Of a DNA stretch of 59,556 nt, positions 43,586 through 51,051 are shown piece after piece. Under the pieces are notes generated by a model. That model worked only from the letters and a program-made list of their open reading frames with translations, was not told the origin of the DNA and searched no databases. The first letter of the stretch is position 1. Every line of letters starts with the position of its first letter. The position numbers were made by a program, and so were the translations under genes. Source of the DNA: Alphaproteobacteria bacterium (GTDB lineage: Bacteria; Pseudomonadota; Alphaproteobacteria; Micavibrionales; UBA2020); the NCBI GenBank assembly GCA_016124645.1, contig WGNE01000031.1, positions 1 to 59,556 of the forward strand, read 5' to 3'.

Positions 43586-44206
43586 ATGCAAAAACTGGTC
43601 GAAACAACCGCCCCGGCCGCGGAACCGCTGACGCTGGACGAGGTGAAGCTGCACCTGCGCGTTTCCACGGATACGGACGACGCGCTGATTTCCACGCTCA
43701 TCGCCGCCGCGCGCATGATGTGCGAGAGCTATACGGGCCTCGCCCTCATCTCGCGCCAGTGCAGCCTGTATCTTGACTGCTGGCCCGCCGAAACGGGGCG
43801 CGGCCCGCGCTACCGCAGCGCGCCCGGCGCGATAAAAATTCCCCTGCCGCCGCTCTCCGCCGTCGCCGCCATCAATATCTACGACGAAAACGATACGGCG
43901 ACGCCGATGGACGCGGGCGATTACATCGTCGATGCCGCCGCGCGCCCCGGCCGCATCGTGCTTTCTGAAGGCGCAAGCCCGCCCGAGCCCGGCCGCGCCG
44001 TCAACGGCATCGAAGTGCAATTCACCGCCGGCTACGGCGCGGAGGCCGCCGACGTGCCCGCGCTGCTGCGCCTTGGCATGAAGCAATTGGCGGGCTGGCT
44101 CTATGCCCACCGCGGCGATGCGGAGGCTGGCGCGCCCGAGGCCGCGCTCACGCTTTCGGGCGCCAGCGCGCTTTTCCGCCCCTACCGGCTGATGAGGCTG
44201 TCATGA
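43586..44206 (+). CDS. head-tail connector, HK97 gp6-like
   Basis: This 206-residue adaptor binds below the portal. The N-terminus LTLDEVKLHLRVSTDTDDAL and IAAARMMCESYTGLALISRQ is the gp6/YqbG-like signature. The C-terminal half carries FTAGYGAEAADVPALLRLGM, also typical. The ATG at 43586 follows GGGAG. The stop overlaps the next start in ATGA. Its length fits the alphaproteobacterial GTA gp6 type. Confidence 0.88.
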   Translation: MQKLVETTAPAAEPLTLDEVKLHLRVSTDTDDALISTLIAAARMMCESYTGLALISRQCSLYLDCWPAETGRGPRYRSAPGAIKIPLPPLSAVAAINIYDENDTATPMDAGDYIVDAAARPGRIVLSEGASPPEPGRAVNGIEVQFTAGYGAEAADVPALLRLGMKQLAGWLYAHRGDAEAGAPEAALTLSGASALFRPYRLMRLS

Positions 44207-44532
44207 ACATCAACGCGCTCGACCATCGCCTGACCATCGAGGAAGCCTGGCAGACGACCGACGGCGGCGGCGGCTTCACCACCGACTGGCAAGCCATCGC
44301 GACAGACCCCGTGGTTTTCGCCGCGATAACGCAGACCGGCGGCGGCGAAAGCCCGCAGGCCGGCAAGATCGAATTCACCGCCGACTGCCTCATCACCCTG
44401 CGCTGGCGCGACGACCTGCGGGCCGACCAGCGGCTGCGCGAGGGCGACGCGGTCTATGTCATCACCGCCATAGACGATACCGACCCCGCGAAGACATGGC
44501 TGAAGATCCGCGCCACGCGCAGGGTTCTCTGA
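44203..44532 (+). CDS. head closure / head-tail joining protein
   Basis: This 109-residue protein has ALDHRLTIEEAWQTTDGGGG, DWQAIATDPVVFAAI, and LRWRDDLRADQRLREGD-AVYVI. This is the Phage_H_T_join (SPP1 gp16, GTA gp7) pattern. It seals the head after packaging. Coupled to the connector gene, it is separated from the tail terminator by a 2.7-kb insertion of non-structural genes. Confidence 0.87.
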   Translation: MNINALDHRLTIEEAWQTTDGGGGFTTDWQAIATDPVVFAAITQTGGGESPQAGKIEFTADCLITLRWRDDLRADQRLREGDAVYVITAIDDTDPAKTWLKIRATRRVL

Positions 44533-44668
44533 TCAGCGTTGACAAATCGATAACCCCCTAATTTATGAGGTTGAAATTTATTTTTACATAAGAAATATAT
44601 TGACTTCGAGAGCCCTTTAACTATATATTAACTATCAGAATGATATTATTTATATATCAGAGTGATAG

Positions 44669-44992
44669 ATGGCGAACATACTAGAATTTAACAACCCCTC
44701 TAAGGACGATATCCTCAAAATCGTCAGAGAGCTCATAGGTGAAGATGATGGGTGCATAGTCTGGACACACCATGCACTCGAACAAATGGAAAAAAGAGAG
44801 ATATCAAACACACAGGTAATTAGGTGCCTGCAAAAAGGAGTGATTGTGGAGTGGCCGTGTTTTAACGCAGCGAAAGGAAGCTACAAATTTACAGTCACAT
44901 TTACAGTCACACACACAACTGCAGGAAAGGAGATAAGTACAGCAGCTGCAGTAAACCTAAAAAATAAAATTATTGTCATCACCGTAATGTGA
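44669..44992 (+). CDS. DUF4258-type putative toxin
   Basis: This 107-residue protein includes IVWTHHALEQMEKREISNTQ and VIRCLQKGVIVEWP, followed by FTVTFTVTHTTAGKEISTAA and VNLKNKIIVITVM. This is the DUF4258 layout (His-x-x-x-R region, then beta strands), found in MqsR/RelE-like toxin candidates. The region is clearly AT-richer than the phage genes, implying recent acquisition. It overlaps the following HTH gene start, the usual toxin-antitoxin arrangement. Toxicity is not shown by sequence. Confidence 0.7.
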   Translation: MANILEFNNPSKDDILKIVRELIGEDDGCIVWTHHALEQMEKREISNTQVIRCLQKGVIVEWPCFNAAKGSYKFTVTFTVTHTTAGKEISTAAAVNLKNKIIVITVM

Positions 44993-45006
44993 TGGAGGAG
45001 AGAGAA

Positions 45007-45450
45007 ATGGAACGCTATCAGTATAAAGAATGCGGCCTTGATAATATCTGGCTTATTAACGGATTCAGTTTCGTTGAAACTGAAGACGGCAAAGGCGTGT
45101 CCATTAGCGGTATTCGTCAGCTTAATAAAGCTATCGGTCTTGCACTGACAGAATTATCCCGCCCGTTAAAACCAAGAGAATTTAGGTTTCTGCGTGTCGA
45201 GATGGATTTATCCCAAAAAAAGATAAGCGACTTGTTCTTTGTCGAGCCCCAAACAGTTGGAAGATGGGAGAGAGGAGAGACTGCTATTCCTGGAACAGCA
45301 GATGTTTTAATAAGACTGTACTTTAAAGATTACTTTAACGAACACCCACAAGTTAAAGCCTTTCTCGAAAAACTCGCTGAACTCGATACCACGGTCGATG
45401 AGGAGGTAAACTTGGAAAAAACTCCAGAAGGGTGGAAACGCGCTGCCTGA
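45007..45450 (+). CDS. HTH antitoxin-like regulator (MqsA/Xre type)
   Basis: This 147-residue protein has an N-terminal domain YKECGLDNIWLINGF and GKGVSISGIRQLNKAIG. A Xre-type helix-turn-helix follows (FRFLRVEMDLSQKKISDLFF, QTVGRWERGE), then a helical end. It fits antitoxin regulators paired with DUF4258 proteins. The ATG at 45007 with GGAGGAG upstream is preferred; GTG 44989 and ATG 44992 overlap the toxin stop. It is AT-rich, like its partner. Confidence 0.75.
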   Translation: MERYQYKECGLDNIWLINGFSFVETEDGKGVSISGIRQLNKAIGLALTELSRPLKPREFRFLRVEMDLSQKKISDLFFVEPQTVGRWERGETAIPGTADVLIRLYFKDYFNEHPQVKAFLEKLAELDTTVDEEVNLEKTPEGWKRAA

Positions 45451-45543
45451 TATTTGTACATGTATGTCGAGCATATAACCTTAATTGGATGATAAATTGA
45501 GTCTAGGCATCCTAAAAGGTAAGAGAAGGTCAAATAGCGGGCC

Positions 45544-45975
45544 ATGAAGTTCATCGTGTTCATTCTTGGCATCTGGGCGATCAGCTGGTTCCACCGGCGC
45601 GAGCACCGGCGCTATGTCGCGGAGCTGAAGGCGCTGCAGGCGAAGCTTGCCGTCCTGCCGCATGACGCGGCGAGCGTCACCGCCGCCCTCGAGGGGACGG
45701 ACTGGCGCATGACCGCGCTGGAACCTTCCCGCGCCGGTTTCAAGCGCGCCTTTCAGGTCAAGGACCGGGAAGACCTGCTGCGCTACGCCGTGCCGGTCGC
45801 GCTTTTGGTCGTCATCATCGTCTTCCTGCACGGCTGGGGCACCGCCGGTCTTTACGGCGCGGCGCTGGCCCTGAAATGGTTCGCGGCGCAGACGGAGCTG
45901 ACCCTTTCCACCCTCGACCCGCGTTACGAGGTGACCCTGTTCGGCCTGCGGCTTTTCGGGGAAGACTTGTCGTAA
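45544..45975 (+). CDS. small membrane protein, hypothetical
   Basis: This 143-residue protein has an N-terminal hydrophobic helix (KFIVFILGIWAISWF) and a central one (YAVPVALLVVIIVFLHGWG). The charged segment between them is mostly helical. Base composition returns to GC-rich. There is no clear ribosome site before the ATG and no recognised family. It lies in the insertion between the head closure and tail terminator genes. Confidence 0.55.
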   Translation: MKFIVFILGIWAISWFHRREHRRYVAELKALQAKLAVLPHDAASVTAALEGTDWRMTALEPSRAGFKRAFQVKDREDLLRYAVPVALLVVIIVFLHGWGTAGLYGAALALKWFAAQTELTLSTLDPRYEVTLFGLRLFGEDLS

Positions 45976-46001
45976 TGCCGGGAAAAGGCTAGACTGCGCG
46001 A

Positions 46002-46205
46002 ATGGAAACAGAGAACCCGCCAACCAAAGAGACAGCCGAAAAGACCGCCGCCCCCGCAAAACAGGATGCGGCCGCGGGGCTTTGCGGCATCGTGCCCGGG
46101 GTTTCCATGCACTTCATGTCCGCCGCCTTCTACCTGACGGCGGCGCGGCTGGAGGAGATCGCCGCGCAATGCGCGAACGACGGGGCTCCGGGATCGGGGG
46201 AGTAA
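46002..46205 (+). CDS. short hypothetical protein
   Basis: This 67-residue protein has a charged N-terminus (METENPPTKETAEKTAAPAK) and a more hydrophobic middle (LCGIVPGVSMHFMSAAFYL). No family is recognised. It sits 26 bases after the membrane protein gene, possibly in the same transcript, and converges on the Sel1-repeat gene. Confidence 0.4.
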   Translation: METENPPTKETAEKTAAPAKQDAAAGLCGIVPGVSMHFMSAAFYLTAARLEEIAAQCANDGAPGSGE

Positions 46206-46225
46206 AGGAATAAAGAAACGGCGGC

Positions 46226-47140
46226 TTATTTCTTGCCGTCTTTTTTGTCTTCCGCTTTTTTATCCGCCGGCTTTTTCTCTTCCGGCTTTTTGTCTTCTTT
46301 TTTATCCGCGGCTTTCACGTCTTTTTTGTCGTCCTTCGCATCGCCCATGCGCTTGGTCGCTTCCTGCTGGACTTTCTCTATCGCGCCGATATCGAGATCC
46401 ATGATCTTCTTGCGCTGCGCGTCGATCGCGGCCTGCTCGGGGTTGGGGCCGATGGTGTCGGGCGTATCGGGCGCCCAGGCATCGACCTCGCGGTTGATTT
46501 CATCCGCCTCGTACTGCTTGATCTGCGCCGAAACGCGCAGGCCGAGGCTGTAGGCGGCGTGGCGTATCTTGCGGTCGCCGCCGTGCGTGGCGGCGATGCG
46601 CAGCCACTTGTAGGACTGCAGCGCGTCCGGCTTCATGTCGAAGCTGCCGTCGTCCGCCTTGTAGCCGCGGTAGCAATGCAGTGCATACATGAACTGCGCC
46701 CCCTGGCTGCCCAGCCGCGCGCCGCGCTGGAACCACTGGATGGCCAGCGGCACGTTGCGGCGGGTGCCGGTGCCGGTCTGGTAAAAGGTCGCGAGCGCGA
46801 CGATGCCGTCCGGGATGTCGTGGAAGGCCGCGCGGCGGTAGAGCGTATAGGCTTCGCGCGCATCCTGTTGCACGCCGTGCCCCTCGGAATACATGTTGCC
46901 CAGCAAGACCATGGCGCGCCCGTCGCCTTCCTCGGCCAGCGGGCGCAGCTCGGCGATGGCCAGACCCCAGTCGCCCTTGTTGTAGGCGGTGCGGCCTTTG
47001 TCGAAAGCCTCATCCGCCCGCGCCGTCGCGGCAAGGACAGGCAGCGCGATCAGCGCGGCGAGAAAAACGGCGGCCAGCGCGTTGCTCAGTCCGGGAACGA
47101 ACCGGCGGAAGGTTTGGCGGGACAAAATTTGGCGGGGCAT
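46226..47140 (-). CDS. secreted Sel1-repeat protein with Lys/Asp tail
   Basis: This 304-residue exported protein has a signal peptide (hydrophobic ~22-37, cleavage near ATARA-DEA). At least four Sel1-like repeats follow (GDGRAMVLLGNMYSEGHGVQ, DGIVALATFYQTGTGTRRNV, SQGAQFMYALHCYRGYKADD). The last ~60 residues are a repetitive Lys/Asp/Glu/Pro tail. AGGAGAG precedes the ATG. Sel1 proteins mediate protein contacts, often in envelope or host-interaction roles. It is leftward, splitting head from tail genes, and is therefore an unusual cargo in a virion cluster. Confidence 0.75.
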   Translation of the reverse strand: MPRQILSRQTFRRFVPGLSNALAAVFLAALIALPVLAATARADEAFDKGRTAYNKGDWGLAIAELRPLAEEGDGRAMVLLGNMYSEGHGVQQDAREAYTLYRRAAFHDIPDGIVALATFYQTGTGTRRNVPLAIQWFQRGARLGSQGAQFMYALHCYRGYKADDGSFDMKPDALQSYKWLRIAATHGGDRKIRHAAYSLGLRVSAQIKQYEADEINREVDAWAPDTPDTIGPNPEQAAIDAQRKKIMDLDIGAIEKVQQEATKRMGDAKDDKKDVKAADKKEDKKPEEKKPADKKAEDKKDGKK

Positions 47141-47222
47141 GGACGGGCTCTCCTGAATGGGCGTCTTGACTTATTAAAATAGGCATATCCGCCTTAAATA
47201 TCAATGAAGCAACGGAAACAAT

Positions 47223-47639
47223 ATGACAGCAGACAGCAGCTGGGCGGTCCAGGCCGCCGTTTACGGACAGCTTTCCATCAACGGTTCGCTGACCTCCCTG
47301 CTGGCCAACGGCTCGGCCAGCGTCTTCGACCATGTGCTGCCGGACGCGGCTTTTCCCTATGTCGTCATCGGCGAGACAAGCGCGAAACCGCTGAATACCC
47401 AGCAAACGCAAGGGTATGACATAACCTTGGCGATCCACAGCTACAGCCGCGCCGCGGGCATGAAGGAGCTGCGCGGCATCATGGCGGCGGTACGCGCCAT
47501 ACTCGATGATGCCGCCCTGCCGCTTTCCGGCCATGCGCTCGTCCTCTGCGACGCCGTCTCGGACGAGGCGCGGCTGGAGGCCGACGGGCTGACCCGCCAC
47601 GGCGTCCAGCGCTTCCGCATCGTGACTGAGCCCGCGTAA
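47223..47639 (+). CDS. tail terminator protein, DUF3168 / GTA gp8
   Basis: This 138-residue protein has SWAVQAAVYGQLSINGSLTS, VFDHVLPDAAFPYVVIGE and TLAIHSYSRAAGMKELRGIM, the DUF3168 (gp8) signature. It caps the tail tube and joins it to the head. The ATG at 47223 has ACGGAAACA upstream. It opens the tail block, 36 bases before the tail tube gene. Confidence 0.86.
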   Translation: MTADSSWAVQAAVYGQLSINGSLTSLLANGSASVFDHVLPDAAFPYVVIGETSAKPLNTQQTQGYDITLAIHSYSRAAGMKELRGIMAAVRAILDDAALPLSGHALVLCDAVSDEARLEADGLTRHGVQRFRIVTEPA

Positions 47640-47675
47640 GGATTTTTCCACCCTCTTTTCCAAGGAGTACCGCCC

Positions 47676-48092
47676 ATGACCAGCCAGAAGGGCCGCGACC
47701 TGTTGCTGAAGATCGGCGACGGGGGCGCGCCGGAGACATTCACCACCATCGGCGCCGCGCGCGCCGTGGCCATGACGCTCGACAACGCCCCCGTCGATAG
47801 CACGACGATGGACGCGGACGGGATACAAAGCCTCTCGCCCGACGCGGGGGTGCAGAACATGCAGCTGCGACTCGACGGGCTGTTCAAGGACGCGGTGGCG
47901 GAGGAAACCCTGCGCGCCGCCGCCTTCGGCCGCACCGCCTGCAACTACCTTTTGCAGTTCCCGAACGGCGATTCCTATACCGCCGCCTTCGTGGTGATGG
48001 ATTACGCGCGCAGCGGCGCCCATGACGGGCTGGAAAGCTTTTCCGTGACCCTGCGGCGCAGCGGCGCGGGCAGCTTCACGGCGGGGGCGTAA
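47676..48092 (+). CDS. major tail tube protein, TP901-1 family
   Basis: This 138-residue tube protein starts QKGRDLLLKIGDGGAPETFT and continues VDSTTMDADGIQSLSPDAG, then AFGRTACNYLLQFPNGDSY. This is the TP901-1/GTA gp9 pattern. Hexameric rings of it form the tail tube. AAGGAGTACCGCCC precedes the ATG. Confidence 0.9.
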   Translation: MTSQKGRDLLLKIGDGGAPETFTTIGAARAVAMTLDNAPVDSTTMDADGIQSLSPDAGVQNMQLRLDGLFKDAVAEETLRAAAFGRTACNYLLQFPNGDSYTAAFVVMDYARSGAHDGLESFSVTLRRSGAGSFTAGA

Positions 48093-48096
48093 AGCG

Positions 48097-48435
48097 ATGA
48101 GCGATGCTTCCCGCTTTTCCCCGCCCCGCCTGCCGGGGCCGGACAAACCCTATGCGCTTCCCCTCAACCTCGCGCTGGTCGAAGCGCTGGAGGAAGCGGG
48201 GGGCGGGCTGATGCAGCTGGCCGAGAGGCTGTTGCGCAAGGAGCTTCCCGTTTCCGATATGTTGCGGGTGCTGCGCGCGGCCTACCGCTTTTCCGGCTGC
48301 ACGCTGGAAGACGGCGCGCTCGAGACTTTCATTTTGCAAAACGCGCCGCCGCTTTTGCTGGCGGAAATCCTGCTTTGCGTGTTGACGCCCTTGCAGGCGG
48401 CGGGTGCGGTAAAAGATTTACCACCGGGGGAATGA
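48097..48435 (+). CDS. tail assembly chaperone, GTA gp10-like
   Basis: This 112-residue protein contains LPLNLALVEALEEAGGGLMQ, LLRKELPVSDMLRVLRAAYR and a helical end. It matches GTA gp10-type chaperones, which assist tape-measure and tube assembly. It starts 4 bases after the tube gene and overlaps the next gene in ATGA. The next frame is -1 relative to this one, as in phage G/GT pairs, but no convincing slippery heptamer is seen. Confidence 0.75.
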   Translation: MSDASRFSPPRLPGPDKPYALPLNLALVEALEEAGGGLMQLAERLLRKELPVSDMLRVLRAAYRFSGCTLEDGALETFILQNAPPLLLAEILLCVLTPLQAAGAVKDLPPGE

Positions 48436-48683
48436 CCGGCGGACGGGCCCCGCGCGAAGACGGGTCCATCATCTATCCCGCCCGCGCGCTCGATCTTGAC
48501 GGGCTGCGGCAGTTCTTTCTGGGCGTCATGCGCTGGCCGCCCGATACGCTGCGCCGCGCCGCGCTTTCCGACCTCTACGCCGCGCGGGCGGGCTACCTGC
48601 GCCGATTCAACCCGCAGGGGCGCGTCACCCGCCGTTTTCTGGACGAGATGCTGAAAAAATTTCCCGACGGAGCAAGTAAATGA
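48432..48683 (+). CDS. second tail assembly chaperone, rcc01693-like
   Basis: This 83-residue protein has ALDLDGLRQFFLGVMRWPPD and TLRRAALSDLYAARAGYLRR, the pattern of short GTA gp10a (Phage_TAC_6-like) proteins. It starts at the ATGA overlap (48432) and its stop overlaps the tape measure start. The compact overlap chain implies strict stoichiometric translation of the tail genes. Confidence 0.72.
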   Translation: MTGGRAPREDGSIIYPARALDLDGLRQFFLGVMRWPPDTLRRAALSDLYAARAGYLRRFNPQGRVTRRFLDEMLKKFPDGASK

Positions 48684-49171
48684 CCGACGCCAATACCGAC
48701 GACCTCAACAAATCCCTCGCCGCCATGGCGGAAAAGACCCGCGCGCTCAACGACAGCCTGAAGGCGCTGGCGAGCGAGGGATTCGACGCGCTGTCACGCG
48801 GCCTGTCTTCCACCGGCGCGGCAGGCCATGCGGCAAGCCGCCAGCCCGCGGGGGACATCGCGCTGCAATCGCTTTCGAAGCTTTTGAAGCAGGAGCTGAC
48901 CGACAGCATCGGCCAGCTTTTCGCGCCGGGCGGCAGCGGCGGCGCGAAGCTGGCGGGCGGGGGCGGCTTTGCGGGCGGGGAAATCACCGTCGTCGTCAAC
49001 AACAATACTTCCGCCGCCGTGACCGCGACCCAGACCGGCGACGCCTTCGACCGCAAGACGCTGGAAATCACCATCGACCAGATGGTCGCCAATTCCCTGC
49101 TGCGCGGCCGCCAGACCTCGGGCGTGTTGCGCACGCTCTTCGGCATCGTGCCCGGCCTTATCGGCCGCTGA
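48680..49171 (+). CDS. very short tail tape measure protein, GTA gp11-like
   Basis: This 163-residue protein has helical N-terminal repeats (LNKSLAAMAEKTRALNDSLK), a Gly-rich hinge (LAGGGGFAGGEITVVVNNNT) and a conserved C-terminus (FDRKTLEITIDQMVANSLLR). It matches the small tape measure of alphaproteobacterial GTAs rather than the long tape measures of free siphophages. GGAGCAAGTAA precedes the ATG. The length predicts a very short tail. Confidence 0.78.
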   Translation: MTDANTDDLNKSLAAMAEKTRALNDSLKALASEGFDALSRGLSSTGAAGHAASRQPAGDIALQSLSKLLKQELTDSIGQLFAPGGSGGAKLAGGGGFAGGEITVVVNNNTSAAVTATQTGDAFDRKTLEITIDQMVANSLLRGRQTSGVLRTLFGIVPGLIGR

Positions 49172-49205
49172 CGCGCATATATATTAATGTATAAGGATTG
49201 CATCC

Positions 49206-49556
49206 ATGACCGACTGGCCCGCCACGCTGCCGCCCCAGCCCCTGCTGGACGGCTATCACGAAACCCTGCCCGACCTCGCCCTGCGCACGGATATGGCGCA
49301 GGGCCCGGCCAAGCTGCGCCGGCGCACCACGGCGGGCGTGGCGCAGCTCTCCCTCGCCTATTTCATGACGAAGGTGCAGGTGCAGGTGTTGGTGGATTTT
49401 TATACGGATGACCTTATCGGCGGCACGCAAAGCTTCACCTTCATCCACCCGCGCAGCGGAGACGCGGTTTTGTGCCGTTTCCGCCAGCCGCCCGCCCCCG
49501 CCGCGCTCAACGGCCCCTATTTCCGCGTGCGCGTGGAGCTGGAGGTGCTGCCATGA
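49206..49556 (+). CDS. minor tail protein
   Basis: This 116-residue protein has PLLDGYHETLPDLALRTDMA, RRRTTAGVAQLSLAYFMTKV and GGTQSFTFIHPRSGDAVLCR. The pattern is that of small siphophage minor tail (distal tail-like) proteins found just after the tape measure. It occupies the GTA gp12 slot but is about half that length. AAGGAT precedes the ATG. ATGA overlaps the next gene. Confidence 0.65.
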   Translation: MTDWPATLPPQPLLDGYHETLPDLALRTDMAQGPAKLRRRTTAGVAQLSLAYFMTKVQVQVLVDFYTDDLIGGTQSFTFIHPRSGDAVLCRFRQPPAPAALNGPYFRVRVELEVLP

Positions 49557-50026
49557 GCCGCAACCTGTCCACCCTGGCCCGGCGCGCGATATACGGCGCG
49601 GAAACGGGGGAGGTTTTCCTCATCCTGCTCACCATCAGCCATGCGGAGCTTGCCCAGCCTATCCGCGTATGCAGCGACGCGGTGGATATCGTCAGCCGGG
49701 ACGATACTTTCGCCGCCTTCCCTTTCTCGCTGACCCTGCCGGACGACGACGACAACCCGTCCCCGCAGGCGCGCCTTTCCATCGACAACGTGGACCGGCA
49801 GATCGTGGCGGCGGTGCGCAGCATTTCCTCCGCCCCCGGGGTGCTCATCGAGATCATCCGCGCGGCGGACCCGGATACCGTGGAGGCCAGCTTCGCCGAC
49901 TTCAAACTGACGGATGTTACATATGATTCGCACCGTGTCGAGGGTAATCTGACAATAGAAGACTTCACGGCCGAACCTTTTCCCGCGGCAAGCTTCTCCC
50001 CCGGTCTTTTTCCGGGCCTGTTCTAA
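49553..50026 (+). CDS. tail hub-associated protein, DUF1833-like
   Basis: This 157-residue protein has GEVFLILLTISHAELAQPIR, FPFSLTLPDDDDNPSPQARL and SIDNVDRQIVAAVRSI, typical of the DUF1833 family of phage tail proteins. It ends in FPAASFSPGLFPGLF. It sits in the GTA gp13 slot. Start overlap with the upstream gene indicates coupled translation. Confidence 0.72.
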   Translation: MSRNLSTLARRAIYGAETGEVFLILLTISHAELAQPIRVCSDAVDIVSRDDTFAAFPFSLTLPDDDDNPSPQARLSIDNVDRQIVAAVRSISSAPGVLIEIIRAADPDTVEASFADFKLTDVTYDSHRVEGNLTIEDFTAEPFPAASFSPGLFPGLF

Positions 50027-50195
50027 ATCATTGAAGTAACAACAATAATCGAGGTGTTTAAAATTTTATTCATTTTTCATATGGTAAAATGAAAAAATCT
50101 GGGCTAAGCTTTTAAAAATCAGTTAAAAACACATAGATGTTCAAAATAACTGTTCGGCAAGCGGTCCATAAGAAAACCGGGAGGGTCCTTTTACC

Positions 50196-50489
50196 ATGAG
50201 CAATATGAAATCACAGTTCGTGACAGGCACAGGCGAAGAAACAAGAACAACCCAGTCCGGCGGTCACGCGGACTTCCTCAAAGCATCCCTCGGCCTTATG
50301 GTCGCGCCCAGCCTCGACGGCCAGGCCAAGAGCGATCTTGAATTCATGAAATCCTATGTCGCCGAAAATCCCGGCGCCACCAACACCGCGCGCTTCAACG
50401 GCTATGTTGAAAAAATCACCCGCGCGCATGAAGCCCCCAAGCAGCAAACCACGATGCGCGCCAAGCCCATGGGCGGCGGCATGATGTAA
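50196..50489 (+). CDS. hypothetical protein of a self-contained insertion in the tail genes
   Basis: This 97-residue soluble protein has NMKSQFVTGTGEETRTTQSG, FLKASLGLMVAPSLDGQA and the Met/Gly-rich end KPMGGGMM. No family is recognised. GGGAGG precedes the ATG. It is preceded by a 170-base AT-rich region likely to hold its own promoter and followed by a strong terminator. It looks like a moron expressed independently of the tail genes, possibly from the lysogen. Confidence 0.6.
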   Translation: MSNMKSQFVTGTGEETRTTQSGGHADFLKASLGLMVAPSLDGQAKSDLEFMKSYVAENPGATNTARFNGYVEKITRAHEAPKQQTTMRAKPMGGGMM

Positions 50490-50534
50490 CCGTTTTCCTC
50501 CTCCCGCCCGGTTGCGGCGGGAAGGACCCTTTGA

Positions 50535-50567
50535 AAAACCCGCCCGGTGCGCCGCGGCGGGTTTTTT
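50535..50567 (+). terminator. strong intrinsic terminator after the 97-residue gene
   Basis: An 8-bp stem AACCCGCC / GGCGGGTT (50537-50544 with 50556-50563) is followed by TTTTTT. It lies just ahead of the NlpC/P60 gene, so late transcription must read through or restart. Confidence 0.82.
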
Positions 50568-50601
50568 AACGCCCGAACCCCCGACGATTGAAAGTTCCCC
50601 C

Positions 50602-51051
50602 ATGCCCGTTCCCATCTGGGCGGGGCATTACATCGGCCTGCCGTTCAAATCGCAGGGCCGCGACCGCGCCGGCGTGGATTGCTGGGGCCTCGTGCGGCTG
50701 GCGCTGGCCGAGCAGTTCGGCCTTGCCCTGCCGTCCTTCGCCCGCGAATACCAGCGCACGCTGGACGCCGCGCGCATTCCCGCCCTCATCGAACGCGAAA
50801 CCCCGCTCTGGCGCGCCGTTTCTTCGGGCGAGGAGAAGCAAGGCGACGTTATCGTACTGCGCGTGCGCGGGCGGCCCATGCACGTCGGCCTCGTGCTGGG
50901 CGATGGGCAAATGCTGCATGTGGAGCTGGGCATCGACAGCGCCATCGAGCGCTATGACGGCCCGCAGTGGCGGGAGAGGATTTTCGGCTTTTACAGGTAC
51001 AAACGCCATGACGAACCAGACCCCCTGCAAACAGACGCCGCCATCGGCTAA
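50602..51051 (+). CDS. NlpC/P60 tail-tip peptidase, GTA gp14-like
   Basis: This 149-residue cysteine peptidase has catalytic Cys27 in GVDCWGLVRL and His94 in RPMHVGLVLG, the NlpC/P60 dyad. It likely cuts peptide bonds of peptidoglycan at the tail tip during DNA entry. The ATG at 50602 is the only start that fits the fold. Its last 44 bases overlap the start of the J-like gene in another frame. Order (peptidase, then J-like) equals GTA gp14-gp15. Confidence 0.86.
   Translation: MPVPIWAGHYIGLPFKSQGRDRAGVDCWGLVRLALAEQFGLALPSFAREYQRTLDAARIPALIERETPLWRAVSSGEEKQGDVIVLRVRGRPMHVGLVLGDGQMLHVELGIDSAIERYDGPQWRERIFGFYRYKRHDEPDPLQTDAAIG

Noticed and set aside
48421..48435. possible -1 ribosomal frameshift between the two tail chaperones
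   Set aside because: The frames are -1 related, but the G-run before the stop is not a proper X-XXY-YYZ heptamer. The ATGA overlap explains expression adequately.
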